From assembly GCF_041053055.1 (NCBI RefSeq), contig NZ_CP163443.1:7919001-7983000 (forward strand): 64,000 nucleotides of DNA. The letters are read 5' to 3'. The number at the start of each line of letters is the position of its first letter. Position 1 is the first letter of the stretch. The notes beneath the pieces were generated by a model. That model was not told the DNA's origin. It made no database searches and saw only the letters and a program-made list of their open reading frames with translations. Positions 39,474-48,645 of the stretch are shown piece by piece. Source of the DNA: Streptomyces sp. R41 (GTDB lineage Bacteria > Actinomycetota > Actinomycetes > Streptomycetales > Streptomycetaceae). Made by a program: the position numbers and the translations under genes.

Positions 39474-42400
39474 ATGCGTTTCCGTCCGTCATCCGTCCTG
39501 CTGGCCGTCGCTCTGACGGTCGGCGGCGCCACTCCGGCGCTCGCCGCGACCGCCGCACCACCGGACCTCGTCCGGGACCCCACCGCGTACGTCGATCCGC
39601 TCATCGGCACCAAGAACGGCGGCAATGTCTTCCCGGGCGCCGTCGTGCCCTTCGGCATGCTCTCCTGGAGCCCCGAGAACACCCGCGGGGACGCCACCCG
39701 CACGGCCGCGCCGGGCGGCTACCTGTACGACGCCACGCGCATCCGGGGCTTCAGCCTCACCCACATGTCCGGCACGGGATGCGCGGGCGGCAGCGGCGAC
39801 ATCCCGTTCTTCCCGTACGCCGGTGAGGTCACCTCCTCCCCGGCGAGCGACACCAAGGACGCCGTGTACGCGGCCGACTTCGCGCACACCGGCGAGACCG
39901 CCGAGCCCGGCCACTACAAGGTGGGCCTCGCCTCGGGCGTCACCGCCGACCTCACGGCCACCGCACGCACGGGCTCGGGCCGCTTCACCTTCCCCGCCGA
40001 CAAGCCCGCCTCCCTGCTGATCCGTACCGCCAACTCCGAGGTCGGGTCGACGGATTCGTCCCTGAAGATCGACCCGGCGACCCGCACGGTCTCCGGGTCC
40101 GTCACCTCCGGGAACTTCTGCGGCTATCTCGACCCGGAGGGCCGACGCGCCTACTACACCCTCTACTTCACCGCACGCTTCGACCGTGATTTCAAGGCGA
40201 CCGGCACCTGGCAGGACGACAAGCTGAGCCCGGGGACCACGGAGGCCAGTGGCGGCACCGGCGGATTCGGGCAGGGCGGCCGGCCCGTCGCGGGCAAGGG
40301 CGCCGGCGGCTATGTGGAGTTCGCGCCCGGGTCCGATCCCGTGAACGTCAAGGTCGGGATCTCGTACGTCAGTCGAGCGGGCGCCGAGGCCAACCTCGCC
40401 GCCGAGAACCCACCGTCCCGTTCCTTCGCCTCCGTCCAGGACGCCGCCCACCGGGCCTGGCGCGACGAGCTCGGTGCCATTCGGGTCGGCGGCGGCACGG
40501 ACGACCAGCGCACCACCTTCTACACCGCGCTCTACCACGCCCTGCTGCACCCGAACGTCATCAGTGACGCCGACCGCAGATACAGAGGCCCCGACGACAA
40601 GGTCCATGTCGTCGGCCGCGGCCACCGGGCGCAGTACGGCACCTTCTCCGGCTGGGACGTCTACCGCTCCCAGGTCCAGCTGCTGACCCTCCTCGACCCG
40701 GACACCGGCTCCGACATCGCGCAGTCGCTGCTCGAACTCGCCCGGCAGAACGGGGGAGTCTGGGACCGCTGGCTGCACGGCGCCAGCGGCACGCACGTCA
40801 TGAACGGCGACCCGTCGGCGCCCGCGCTCGCCGGCATCCGGGCCTTCGGCGGCACGGACTTCGACCTGAGGGGAGCCCTCGACTCCCTGGTCCGGGCGGC
40901 GACCGTGCCGACCGAGCAGGATCTGTCCTCCGCGGGCAAGCCGGTCCTCTCGGTGGGCCAACGGCCGTCCCTCGACAAGTACATGGACCACCACTACATG
41001 CCGTCCGTCTCCAACGCCTGGGGCGGCGCCGCCGAGACCCTGGAGATGTCGGGCGCGGACTTCGCGATCTCCCAACTGGCAACGGCAGCAGGGGAGAAGA
41101 AGACCGCCGCCGACTTCGCTCGCCGCTCCCAGTGGTGGCAGAACAACTTCAACATCGCGGCCGACCGGAGCGGCGGCTACATCGCCAATCGCAAGGCGGA
41201 CGGCAGCTGGGTCACCGGCTTCACCCCGGCCACTGGCAACGGCTTCGTGGAGGGTACGGCGGCCCAGTACACCTGGATGGTGCAGCACGACCCGGCCGGC
41301 CTCTTCGCGGCCATGGGCGGCCGCGACAAGGCACTTGACCGGCTCGACGCCTTCTTCCACAACCCGGACGGCAGTTGGGCCTTCACGGGAAGCGGTGGCG
41401 ACAAGTCCGAGCTGGACAACGAGCCCTCGATCAACGTGCCCTACCTGTACGACTACGTGGGCGCCCCTTACAAGGCGCAGCAGACCGTCCGCGCGGCGAT
41501 GAACGCGCTGTGGTCGACGCAGCCCGGCGGCATCCCCGGCAACGACGACCTCGGCGAGATGTCGTCCTGGTACGTCTTCTCCTCGCTCGGCATGTACCCC
41601 CAGGTGCCCTCCCGCGCCGAACTCACCCTGTCCTCACCGCTGTTCCCCAGGATCGAGATCGAGCGCCCGGACGGCGACGACATCGAGATCCGCGCGACCG
41701 GCGCGGCCGCCGACTCGCCGTACATCCAGTCCCTGAAGGTCAACGGCCGTACCAGTGACCGGCCTTGGCTCCCCGCCTCCTTCGTCCGGGACGGCGGCAC
41801 CCTCGACTACACGCTGGGCGGCACCCCCGACCAGCAGTGGGGCAGCTCCGAGACCGCCGCCCCGCCCTCCTTCCGCGAGGGCGAGCAGCCGTACCAGATC
41901 GGCGTGGGCCCGACCACCGCGACTCTTGCGCCCGGCGGCAGCACGAAGCTCGACATCCGCGCCCTCGCCCTGAGCGGCGGCGCCGGGCCCGAGGTGCGCT
42001 TCCACGTGGACGCGCCGGACGGTGTGACGGCGACTCCCGCCGAGGGCACGGTGACCGACGGTACCCAGCAGATCACCCTGGCGGCCGGTGAGGATGCCAA
42101 GCAGGGCTTCTACGACGTCAAGGTCACGGTGACGTCGAACGACACGTCGTACGAGCAGCCGGTCGCGCTCACCCTCGCGGCCCCCGGCTCCCTCCTCGCC
42201 GCGTACAACAACACCGGTGTCTCGGACGACGCCGGTGACCACGACGAGGCCGACTACGACGGCGGCGGCTGGAGCTACTCCCGTCAGGCCCTCGCCGACG
42301 CGGGCCTGACGCCTGGCAAGCAGGGCACCGTGGACGGCCTCACCTACACCTGGCCCAACTCCCCGTCCGGCCGCCCCGACAACGCCTCGGCGGCCGGCCA

Positions 42401-42746
42401 GAGCATCGAACTCGCGCATGAGGCAACCCGGTTGTCCTTCATCGGGAGCGCGGTGAACGGCAATCAGAAGACGAACGCGACCGTCACCTACACCGACGGC
42501 ACCACCGACTCCATCGACCTCTCCTTCACCGACTGGACCGTCGGCGGCGGAGGCGGCACCGTCCAGTTCGGCAACGAGACCGTGGCCAAGGCCGCGTACC
42601 GCAACGTCGCGGGCGCCGACAAGGACCCGGTGACGACATACGTGTTCGCCACCGAGCCCTTCGAGGCCCCGTCCGGCAGGACCATCAAGAGCGTGAAGCT
42701 GCCGGACAACGCGGACCTGCACGTTTTCACCGTCGCCGTGAACTGA
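39474..42746 (+). CDS. Secreted GH92 alpha-mannosidase with NEW3-type domain
   Basis: 1090 aa. A Sec signal peptide (MRFRPSSVLLAVALTVGG, cleavage near ALAAT) is followed by a glycoside hydrolase family 92 catalytic unit at about 35-750: YVDPLIGTKNGGNVFPGA, HMSGTGCAGGSGD, GWDVYRSQ, NEPSIN and GNDDLGEMSSWYVF are family blocks, the last carrying the catalytic Glu/Asp region. Next comes an alpha-galactosidase-associated NEW3-like beta domain (about 810-900, GGSTKLDIRA) and a C-terminal beta domain with FIGSAVNG. ATG 39474 follows AAGGAGGAGG. GH92 enzymes are calcium-dependent exo-alpha-mannosidases acting on N-glycan and fungal mannans outside the cell. Two LacI-type operators precede it. Confidence 0.93.
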   Translation: MRFRPSSVLLAVALTVGGATPALAATAAPPDLVRDPTAYVDPLIGTKNGGNVFPGAVVPFGMLSWSPENTRGDATRTAAPGGYLYDATRIRGFSLTHMSGTGCAGGSGDIPFFPYAGEVTSSPASDTKDAVYAADFAHTGETAEPGHYKVGLASGVTADLTATARTGSGRFTFPADKPASLLIRTANSEVGSTDSSLKIDPATRTVSGSVTSGNFCGYLDPEGRRAYYTLYFTARFDRDFKATGTWQDDKLSPGTTEASGGTGGFGQGGRPVAGKGAGGYVEFAPGSDPVNVKVGISYVSRAGAEANLAAENPPSRSFASVQDAAHRAWRDELGAIRVGGGTDDQRTTFYTALYHALLHPNVISDADRRYRGPDDKVHVVGRGHRAQYGTFSGWDVYRSQVQLLTLLDPDTGSDIAQSLLELARQNGGVWDRWLHGASGTHVMNGDPSAPALAGIRAFGGTDFDLRGALDSLVRAATVPTEQDLSSAGKPVLSVGQRPSLDKYMDHHYMPSVSNAWGGAAETLEMSGADFAISQLATAAGEKKTAADFARRSQWWQNNFNIAADRSGGYIANRKADGSWVTGFTPATGNGFVEGTAAQYTWMVQHDPAGLFAAMGGRDKALDRLDAFFHNPDGSWAFTGSGGDKSELDNEPSINVPYLYDYVGAPYKAQQTVRAAMNALWSTQPGGIPGNDDLGEMSSWYVFSSLGMYPQVPSRAELTLSSPLFPRIEIERPDGDDIEIRATGAAADSPYIQSLKVNGRTSDRPWLPASFVRDGGTLDYTLGGTPDQQWGSSETAAPPSFREGEQPYQIGVGPTTATLAPGGSTKLDIRALALSGGAGPEVRFHVDAPDGVTATPAEGTVTDGTQQITLAAGEDAKQGFYDVKVTVTSNDTSYEQPVALTLAAPGSLLAAYNNTGVSDDAGDHDEADYDGGGWSYSRQALADAGLTPGKQGTVDGLTYTWPNSPSGRPDNASAAGQSIELAHEATRLSFIGSAVNGNQKTNATVTYTDGTTDSIDLSFTDWTVGGGGGTVQFGNETVAKAAYRNVAGADKDPVTTYVFATEPFEAPSGRTIKSVKLPDNADLHVFTVAVN

Positions 42747-42765
42747 GCGAGCGCGCGCACAGGCA

Positions 42766-42797
42766 GGGCGGGCGCGGAGGATTCTCCGCGCCCGCCC
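42766..42797. terminator. Bidirectional terminator between the two mannosidase genes
   Basis: 14-bp perfect stem GGGCGGGCGCGGAG / CTCCGCGCCCGCCC with a GATT loop in the 71-bp gap between the convergent stops. Confidence 0.8.
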
Positions 42798-42817
42798 CTC
42801 TCCCGTGGGGGTATGCG

Positions 42818-45800
42818 TCAGGCGAGCAGTTCCACCTCCGCGAGCGTCGCCTCGCCGTCGAGGACCAGGCGGTAGTGCGCATAGGAGCCCGGGTCCGCGA
42901 CCGTGAACGCCCGGGTCTGCTTGTCCCAGGCGAAGGACTCGCCGGAGCGCTTGTCGAGGTCGGTCCACTCGCTGCCGTCGGACGAGCCCTGCAGGACCCA
43001 GCCGGTCGGAGCCTTCGTATGGTCCGCGGACGACGTCAGCGTGTACTGAACCGCCTTGGTGTCAGAGCTGACCGGCAGGTCGACGGAGGTGACCGTGGCG
43101 TCCGTCGCCGAGGTGTTGTCGAAGAGCGCGCCGTCTCCCTTGAGGGCGTCCGTGCGGGGTGAGGGCACCTTGTCGTCCTGCGTGATCGACACGGGCGCCG
43201 CGTCCTTGCCGGTGCCCCAGGAGGACGGCTTGGAGCCCATGTCGAACTCCAGGACTCCGCCACGCGAGACGACCGAGTGCGGGAGCGAAGTCGACGTCCA
43301 TTTCTTGCCGTTGACCTTCAGGCCCTGCACGTACACGTTCTTCGCGCTGTTCTTGGGCGCCTTGACGACCAGGTCCTCGCCGTTCTCCAGATGGACCGTC
43401 GCCTTGGTGAACAGCGGGGAGCCGATGGCGTACTCACCGCTGCCCATCACCAGCGGGTAGAAGCCGAGCGAGGAGAAGAGGTACCAGGCCGACTGCTCGC
43501 CGTTGTCCTCGTCGCCGTGGTAGCCCTGCCCGATCTCGCTGCCGGTGTAGAGACGGGAGAGGACCTCGCGGACGTTCTTCTGAGTCTTCCAGGGTTGACC
43601 CGCCGCGTCGTACATGTAGTTCACGTGGTGAGCCACCTGGTTGGAGTGCCCGTACATGCCCATCCGTACATCGCGGGCCTCGGTCATCTCATGGATGACC
43701 CCGCCGTACGAGCCCACGAACTCGGGCGAGGCCGTCTCCGGCGTCGCGAAGTACGCGTCGAGCTTCTCCGCCAACCCGCTGCGGCCGCCGTACAGGTTGG
43801 CGAGCCCCCGCGAGTCCTGCGGCGCGGTGAACGCGTAGCCCCAGCCGTTGGTCTCCGTGTAGTCGTAGCCCCACACGCGCGGGTCGTACTTCGACGACTC
43901 GACCCGCCAGTCGCCCTTGTCGTCGCGGCCCTGGAAGAAACCGGCCTTCGAGTCGAAGAGATTCACATAGTCCTGGGCGCGGTTGAGGAAGTAGTCCGAC
44001 TCCTCCTTGTAGTGCTTCTTTCCGGTCTTCTTGTAGAGCGCCCGTCCCATCTTCGCGATGCCGTAGTCGTTGAGGTAGCCCTCCAGCGCCCACGACAGGC
44101 CCTCGTGCGTGTCGGTGCTCGTGTAGCCGAGGAAGGGGGAGGTCGACATGCCCTTGCGGCCCACGCCCGACGTGGGCGGGACGACGGTGGCGTTCTTCAG
44201 GGCCGCGTCGTACGCCGACTCCGCGTCGAAGTCGACACCCTTGACGTAGGCGTCCGCGAACGCCACGTCCGAGGAGGTGCCGGTCATGAGGTCGGCGTAA
44301 CCCGGCGAGGACCAGCGCGAGGTCCAGCCGCCGTCCTTGTACTGCTGCACGAACCCGTCGACCATCTCACCCGCTTGACCGGGCGTCAGGAGCGAGTACG
44401 CCGGCCATGTCGTCCGATAGGTGTCCCAGAAGCCGTTGTTGACGTACACCTTGCCGTCGACGATCTTCGCGCCGGTGTGCGTGGGGGTGTCGGGACTCGG
44501 CATCGGCGAGAACGGTGACGCGTACTGGTACTTTGAACCGACCTTCTCGAACCCGGAGTTGGGGTACAGGTACAGCCGGTACATGCTGGAGTACAGCGTC
44601 GTCAGCTGGTCCGGCGTCGCGCCCTCTACCTCCACCCTGCCGAGCAGCTTGTCCCACTGCTTCTGCGCGCGGTCCTTGACCGTGCCGAAGGACGTGCCGT
44701 CGGGGATCTCCTGGCGGAGGTTGTCCTTGGCCTGGTCGATGCTGATGAGCGAGGTGGCGAGGCGCAGGGTGACGGTGTGGTCCTGCGAAGGAGCGAAGCG
44801 CAGATAGCCCTTGACCCCGCTGGAGTCCCCTCCGGTCACCTTCGCGTCGAAGACCCCGTACACGAAGAGCCGCGTGGCCCCGGTCGACAAGCCGGACTTC
44901 ACGTCCGAGTACCCGGTGACGATCCCGTTCTCCTTGTCGAGCGTCAGCCCCGCCTGCTCCGTGACGTTGTCGAAGACCACGCTCGCGTCATCACCGGGAT
45001 AGGTGAACCTCAACGAGGCGGCGTGGTCCGTCGGCGCCATCTCCGCCTTGAGCCCGTTCTCGAAGGTCACCCCGTAGTAGTACGGGCGCGCGGTCTCGTT
45101 CTCATGACGGAAGGCGAGCTCGCGGGCCTCCCGGCCGGTGTCCGGGGTGCCCGACGCGGCCGACGGCATCACCTGGAAGGTCTGCCGGTCCCCCATCCAG
45201 GGGCTGGGCTCGTGGCTCGCGCTGAACGCCTGGATCGTGGGCAGATTGTCCGAGTTGTTGGCGCGGGCGTAGTCATAGAGCCAGCTCAGCGAGCCCGCGT
45301 TGGTCACCGGCGTCCAGAAGTTGAAGCCGTGCGGGACGGCCGTCGCCGGGAAGTTGTTGCCGCGAGAGAAGCCACCGCTGGAGTTGGTGCCGCGGATGGT
45401 CGACGCGTAGTCGGACAGATGGGCCTTCGGCTTCTCGGGCTGCTTCACACGAAGCGAGACGTCGTCCAGCCAGCCGCGGAACTTCGCGGGCCCCTTCGGC
45501 GAGTCGTACGCCAGCACGATCCGGTCCACGGTCTTGCCGGCCGCGACCGAACCGATCCGCGAGGCCACGTTGTTCCACTGGTTGACGTACAGCACCTTGG
45601 CCGCGCCCTGCCCCTGCGGCGTCAGCGCGAAGCCGTGCTGGTCCGTCGCGCCCAGGTCACTGAGGTAGCTGCCGTCGGTGAAGACCAGGTCCACGGCCAC
45701 GTTCGTGGCGTCGTAGTCCCGGTCGCCGTCCGCCATGGACGGGAAGATCCGGTACGACAGCTCGGTGTCCCGGCCGACGGTCACGTTCACGTCGAAGACC

Positions 45801-46645
45801 TTGTTGTACGAGTAGGCCCGGCCGTCCGGCTTGTGCGTACCGGCGTAGCGCAGCGCCCGCTTGCCCGTGAAGCCCGCGCCCGCCTTCGCGGTGGGCGAGC
45901 CGCTCGGGCCGCGGTCCACCAGCGAGAGCATGTCCTTGGGCGTCGGGTCGTCGCTCTGGCCCGTCGAGAACTGGACGTCGGCGAGCTGGAGGATGTCGCC
46001 GCCGTTGTTCTTCGTGATGTCGAGCCGGAAGTGCTGGTACTCGACGGGGCTCGCGATGTCGTACGACTTGGTCTGGAACCGCTCGCCGAAGGACTCTCCG
46101 GAGCGCGTGTCGAGGGTCTTCCAGTCCTTGCCGTCCGTGGAGCCCTGCAGGGTCCAGTCCCGCGGGTCGCGCTCGTCGTGGTCGTTGGCCGAAGTAAGCG
46201 CGTACGTGACCACCTTGACCGGGGCGTCGAGGTCGAACTCCGCCCAGCCGGTGGGCTCGAAGGTCAGCCACTTGGTGCTCGACTCGCCGTCGACGAGGTT
46301 CTCCTTCACCTCGCCCGCGCCGGTGTTCTCGCCGCTGGCGCGGACGTCGGTGACGTGGTCGGTGACATTGCCGGGGATGCCGGTGCTGTAGCCGCCGTCG
46401 ACACCGGAGGATCGCTTGGTCCCATCTGGTGTCGTATCGACAGTATTCAACCAGTCCGGCGCGGGATCGCCCGATTCGAACGAGGAGGCGAACTCCCGGT
46501 CGGCGGCCGCCGCTTGAGCGGGAAGGGCGACCGCCACGCCCTGCGAGGCGACCACCAGAGAAAGCGCTGCCACCCCCATGAGCGTTGAGGAACCCCAAAT
46601 GGGACGAGTCGAAGAACTCCGTCTGTACCGAGCTCTGTGCTGCAT
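42818..46645 (-). CDS. Secreted GH92 alpha-mannosidase with discoidin-type domains
   Basis: 1275 aa. A signal peptide (RYRRSSSTRPIWGSS n-region, hydrophobic core, ALPAQAAA cleavage) precedes an F5/8-type C (discoidin-like) domain at about 65-230 (WTLQGSTDGKDW). A sugar-binding beta domain is followed by GH92 at about 400-1120 (FPATAVPHGFNFW, GFWDTYRTTWPAY, GYHGDEDNGEQSAWYLF). A second discoidin-like domain lies at the C-terminus (WVLQGSSDGSEWTDL). ATG 46645 (MQHRARY) has GGGAGGG upstream and gives a normal signal peptide; a start at 46714 would add 23 residues before it. Likely a surface or secreted mannan/N-glycan exo-mannosidase. A GACAACGTTGTC operator lies 24 bp before the start. Confidence 0.92.
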   Translation of the reverse strand: MQHRARYRRSSSTRPIWGSSTLMGVAALSLVVASQGVAVALPAQAAAADREFASSFESGDPAPDWLNTVDTTPDGTKRSSGVDGGYSTGIPGNVTDHVTDVRASGENTGAGEVKENLVDGESSTKWLTFEPTGWAEFDLDAPVKVVTYALTSANDHDERDPRDWTLQGSTDGKDWKTLDTRSGESFGERFQTKSYDIASPVEYQHFRLDITKNNGGDILQLADVQFSTGQSDDPTPKDMLSLVDRGPSGSPTAKAGAGFTGKRALRYAGTHKPDGRAYSYNKVFDVNVTVGRDTELSYRIFPSMADGDRDYDATNVAVDLVFTDGSYLSDLGATDQHGFALTPQGQGAAKVLYVNQWNNVASRIGSVAAGKTVDRIVLAYDSPKGPAKFRGWLDDVSLRVKQPEKPKAHLSDYASTIRGTNSSGGFSRGNNFPATAVPHGFNFWTPVTNAGSLSWLYDYARANNSDNLPTIQAFSASHEPSPWMGDRQTFQVMPSAASGTPDTGREARELAFRHENETARPYYYGVTFENGLKAEMAPTDHAASLRFTYPGDDASVVFDNVTEQAGLTLDKENGIVTGYSDVKSGLSTGATRLFVYGVFDAKVTGGDSSGVKGYLRFAPSQDHTVTLRLATSLISIDQAKDNLRQEIPDGTSFGTVKDRAQKQWDKLLGRVEVEGATPDQLTTLYSSMYRLYLYPNSGFEKVGSKYQYASPFSPMPSPDTPTHTGAKIVDGKVYVNNGFWDTYRTTWPAYSLLTPGQAGEMVDGFVQQYKDGGWTSRWSSPGYADLMTGTSSDVAFADAYVKGVDFDAESAYDAALKNATVVPPTSGVGRKGMSTSPFLGYTSTDTHEGLSWALEGYLNDYGIAKMGRALYKKTGKKHYKEESDYFLNRAQDYVNLFDSKAGFFQGRDDKGDWRVESSKYDPRVWGYDYTETNGWGYAFTAPQDSRGLANLYGGRSGLAEKLDAYFATPETASPEFVGSYGGVIHEMTEARDVRMGMYGHSNQVAHHVNYMYDAAGQPWKTQKNVREVLSRLYTGSEIGQGYHGDEDNGEQSAWYLFSSLGFYPLVMGSGEYAIGSPLFTKATVHLENGEDLVVKAPKNSAKNVYVQGLKVNGKKWTSTSLPHSVVSRGGVLEFDMGSKPSSWGTGKDAAPVSITQDDKVPSPRTDALKGDGALFDNTSATDATVTSVDLPVSSDTKAVQYTLTSSADHTKAPTGWVLQGSSDGSEWTDLDKRSGESFAWDKQTRAFTVADPGSYAHYRLVLDGEATLAEVELLA

Positions 46646-46669
46646 GCGCGAGCACCCTCCCTGCGCTTG

Positions 46670-46681
46670 GACAACGTTGTC
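46670..46681. promoter_or_regulatory. LacI-type operator of the second alpha-mannosidase
   Basis: GACAACGTTGTC, identical to the core at 39250-39261, located 24 bp upstream of the minus-strand ATG at 46645, so probably over its promoter or leader. Confidence 0.65.
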
Positions 46682-46916
46682 AACTTCGCTGCGCAAGGAC
46701 CATTTGGGCGTCAAGTTGTCAGTGATGTCAAGGGTGTTGGGTGGGGTGTCCGGGGCGAATGCCGCGCGACGAGCTGCGCATTACTCCCAATGTGGGAGGT
46801 TGGCACCCTGTGGATCTTCGCCGGGGCAAGTCACGGGTGTCCCATATTTCCGTGAGGTCTCAACTCGGAAAAGACCCACCGGCAAACCTGCATTCGATCT
46901 TGCTCCGTTGGCGGGA

Positions 46917-46932
46917 AGTGGACTATACCTGT
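46917..46932. promoter_or_regulatory. DasR-like (dre) site upstream of ngcE
   Basis: AGTGGACTATACCTGT matches the DasR consensus AGTGGTCTAGACCACT at 12 of 16 positions, keeping both TGG and ACC half-site cores. It is about 200 bp before the ngcE start. DasR is the GlcNAc-responsive GntR regulator of chitin and aminosugar genes. Confidence 0.5.
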
Positions 46933-47131
46933 CGGCGTCTGCCCCGTCGTTCGACGGCCGTGGACAGGCAGGACCCAGGGGGGAAATCGGGAGGCCACGG
47001 ACCGTGTCACATACACCTACCGTCGCGTCGTCCCACTGAATCCCCCACGCACGACCCCAGCTTGACCTAACCGCGGTGCCGGGGAGGATCCGGTTCACCG
47101 CCTGAGTCCTGGAGAAGGCGAGGACTTGAGC

Positions 47132-48583
47132 ATGGGATCCACTTCCGCCGAGAACAGCAACCCCGAGGGTGTCGGCCGCCGTGATCTGATCAAGCGGTCG
47201 GCGGCACTCGGCCTGATCTCCGTACCGACGATGAGCTTCCTGTCCGCGTGTGCGAGCAGCGACAGTGGCTCGGAGGACAAGGCCAAAGCCGGCAAGAAGA
47301 CGAAGAAGAACCCGCTGGGCGTCAATGAGACGGCCGCGCTCTCGGTCGTCATCTTCGACGGCGGTTTCGGTACGAAGTACGCGACCGACGCCAACGCCGA
47401 GTACAAGAAGGCGTACCCCAAGGTCAAGATCAATTTCCACAAGACCCAGAAGATCCAGTCCGAGCTGCAGCCCAAGTTCAACGGTGGCACTCCTCCGGAC
47501 CTGATCGACAACTCGGGCGCCCAGCAGATGGACATGGGTGTGCTCGTCGGCAAGAAGCAGCTGACCGACCTGACCCCGCTCCTCGACGCGCCGTCTATCG
47601 ACGACCCGACGAAGAAGGTCCGCGACACGCTGCGCCCCGGCATCGTCGAGATGGGCCAGTTCGACGGCGACCCTGTCTGGATCATGTACTACGCCTACAC
47701 GGTCTACGGCGTCTGGTACTCCCAGACCGCCCTCGACAAGCTCGACTCGACGTACCCCGAGGACTGGGACGCCATGCTCGCGCTGTGCGCGAAGGCGAAG
47801 AAGCAGGGCATCGCCGGCTGGACGTACGCGGGCAAGTACCCGTACTACCTGCCGTTCTCGCTCTACCCCTTCATCGCCAAGATCGGTGGCCGCGAGGTCC
47901 TCGACAAGATCGACAATCTGGAGCCGAACGCCTGGAAGGACCCTGCCGTCAAGGCCGCGTTCGAGGCGTACTACGAGCTCTACAAGAAGGGCTACATCCT
48001 CAAGGGCACCCCGGGCATCGACCACATCCAGTCGCAGACCGCCTGGGCGAAGGGCAAGGCGCTCTTCATTCCGAACGGGTCCTGGGTGGAGAATGAGTCC
48101 GCGAACGTGATCCCAAAGGACTTCAACCTGGCCGTCAGCGGCCCGTCCAGCCTCGACAGCTCCGACAAGATGCCGTTCGGCACCATCTGGGCCTCCGGCG
48201 GAGAGCCCTTCATCGTCCCGGCCAAGGCGGCCAACGCCCCGGGCGGTATGGAACAACTGCGCATCATGCTCAGCGAGGCTTCGTCGAAGAACTTCACCAG
48301 CCAGGTGAAGTCGCTGACGGCCTTCAACGGCGGTACCGACGGCATCACGCTGACCCCCGGCCTCAAGTCCGGTGTCGCGGCGCTGGAGAAGGCCGGCGAC
48401 AACGTGGTCAACCCGCGCCTCCAGGACTGGTACGTGAAGCTTCAGAAGGAGCAGATCGGTGTTGCCGGTCTCGGCGAGATGATGGCAGGGCGACTGACCC
48501 CGGCCGAGGCCATCAAGAAGATCCAGGGTTACGCGGACGCGGCGGCCAAGGATCAGTCCATCAAGCACTACAAGCACCAGTAG
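47132..48583 (+). CDS. ngcE: GlcNAc/chitobiose ABC transporter substrate-binding lipoprotein
   Basis: 483 aa. The signal region has a twin-arginine motif (GRRDLIKRS) and a lipobox (LSAC), so it is probably a Tat-exported lipoprotein. The mature part is a family 1 extracellular solute-binding protein (VVIFDGGFGTKY, PDLIDNSGAQQ, FIPNGSWVENE). ATG 47132 has GAGGA 8 nt upstream. Two permease genes follow, without an ATPase gene, as in sugar importers that share the MsiK ATPase. Sequence type and position next to rok7B7 match, from memory, S. coelicolor NgcE (SCO6005), which binds N,N'-diacetylchitobiose and GlcNAc. A DasR-like box upstream agrees. Confidence 0.88.
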   Translation: MGSTSAENSNPEGVGRRDLIKRSAALGLISVPTMSFLSACASSDSGSEDKAKAGKKTKKNPLGVNETAALSVVIFDGGFGTKYATDANAEYKKAYPKVKINFHKTQKIQSELQPKFNGGTPPDLIDNSGAQQMDMGVLVGKKQLTDLTPLLDAPSIDDPTKKVRDTLRPGIVEMGQFDGDPVWIMYYAYTVYGVWYSQTALDKLDSTYPEDWDAMLALCAKAKKQGIAGWTYAGKYPYYLPFSLYPFIAKIGGREVLDKIDNLEPNAWKDPAVKAAFEAYYELYKKGYILKGTPGIDHIQSQTAWAKGKALFIPNGSWVENESANVIPKDFNLAVSGPSSLDSSDKMPFGTIWASGGEPFIVPAKAANAPGGMEQLRIMLSEASSKNFTSQVKSLTAFNGGTDGITLTPGLKSGVAALEKAGDNVVNPRLQDWYVKLQKEQIGVAGLGEMMAGRLTPAEAIKKIQGYADAAAKDQSIKHYKHQ

Positions 48584-48645
48584 CAGCGGCACGTGCGCAT
48601 ACGTCACCAGCGGCGGCACCCGCGAAGAGATCGGGGTCGGTAACC

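Larger units (their letters stand above)
46646..47131. other. Divergent control region between mannosidase and ngcE
   Basis: A 486-bp gene-free region. It holds the mannosidase operator (46670-46681), a degenerate half-site pair (GTCAAGTTGTCAGTGATGTC, about 46710-46729) and a DasR-like site (46917-46932). Overlapping open frames here have no protein-like composition. Confidence 0.6.
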
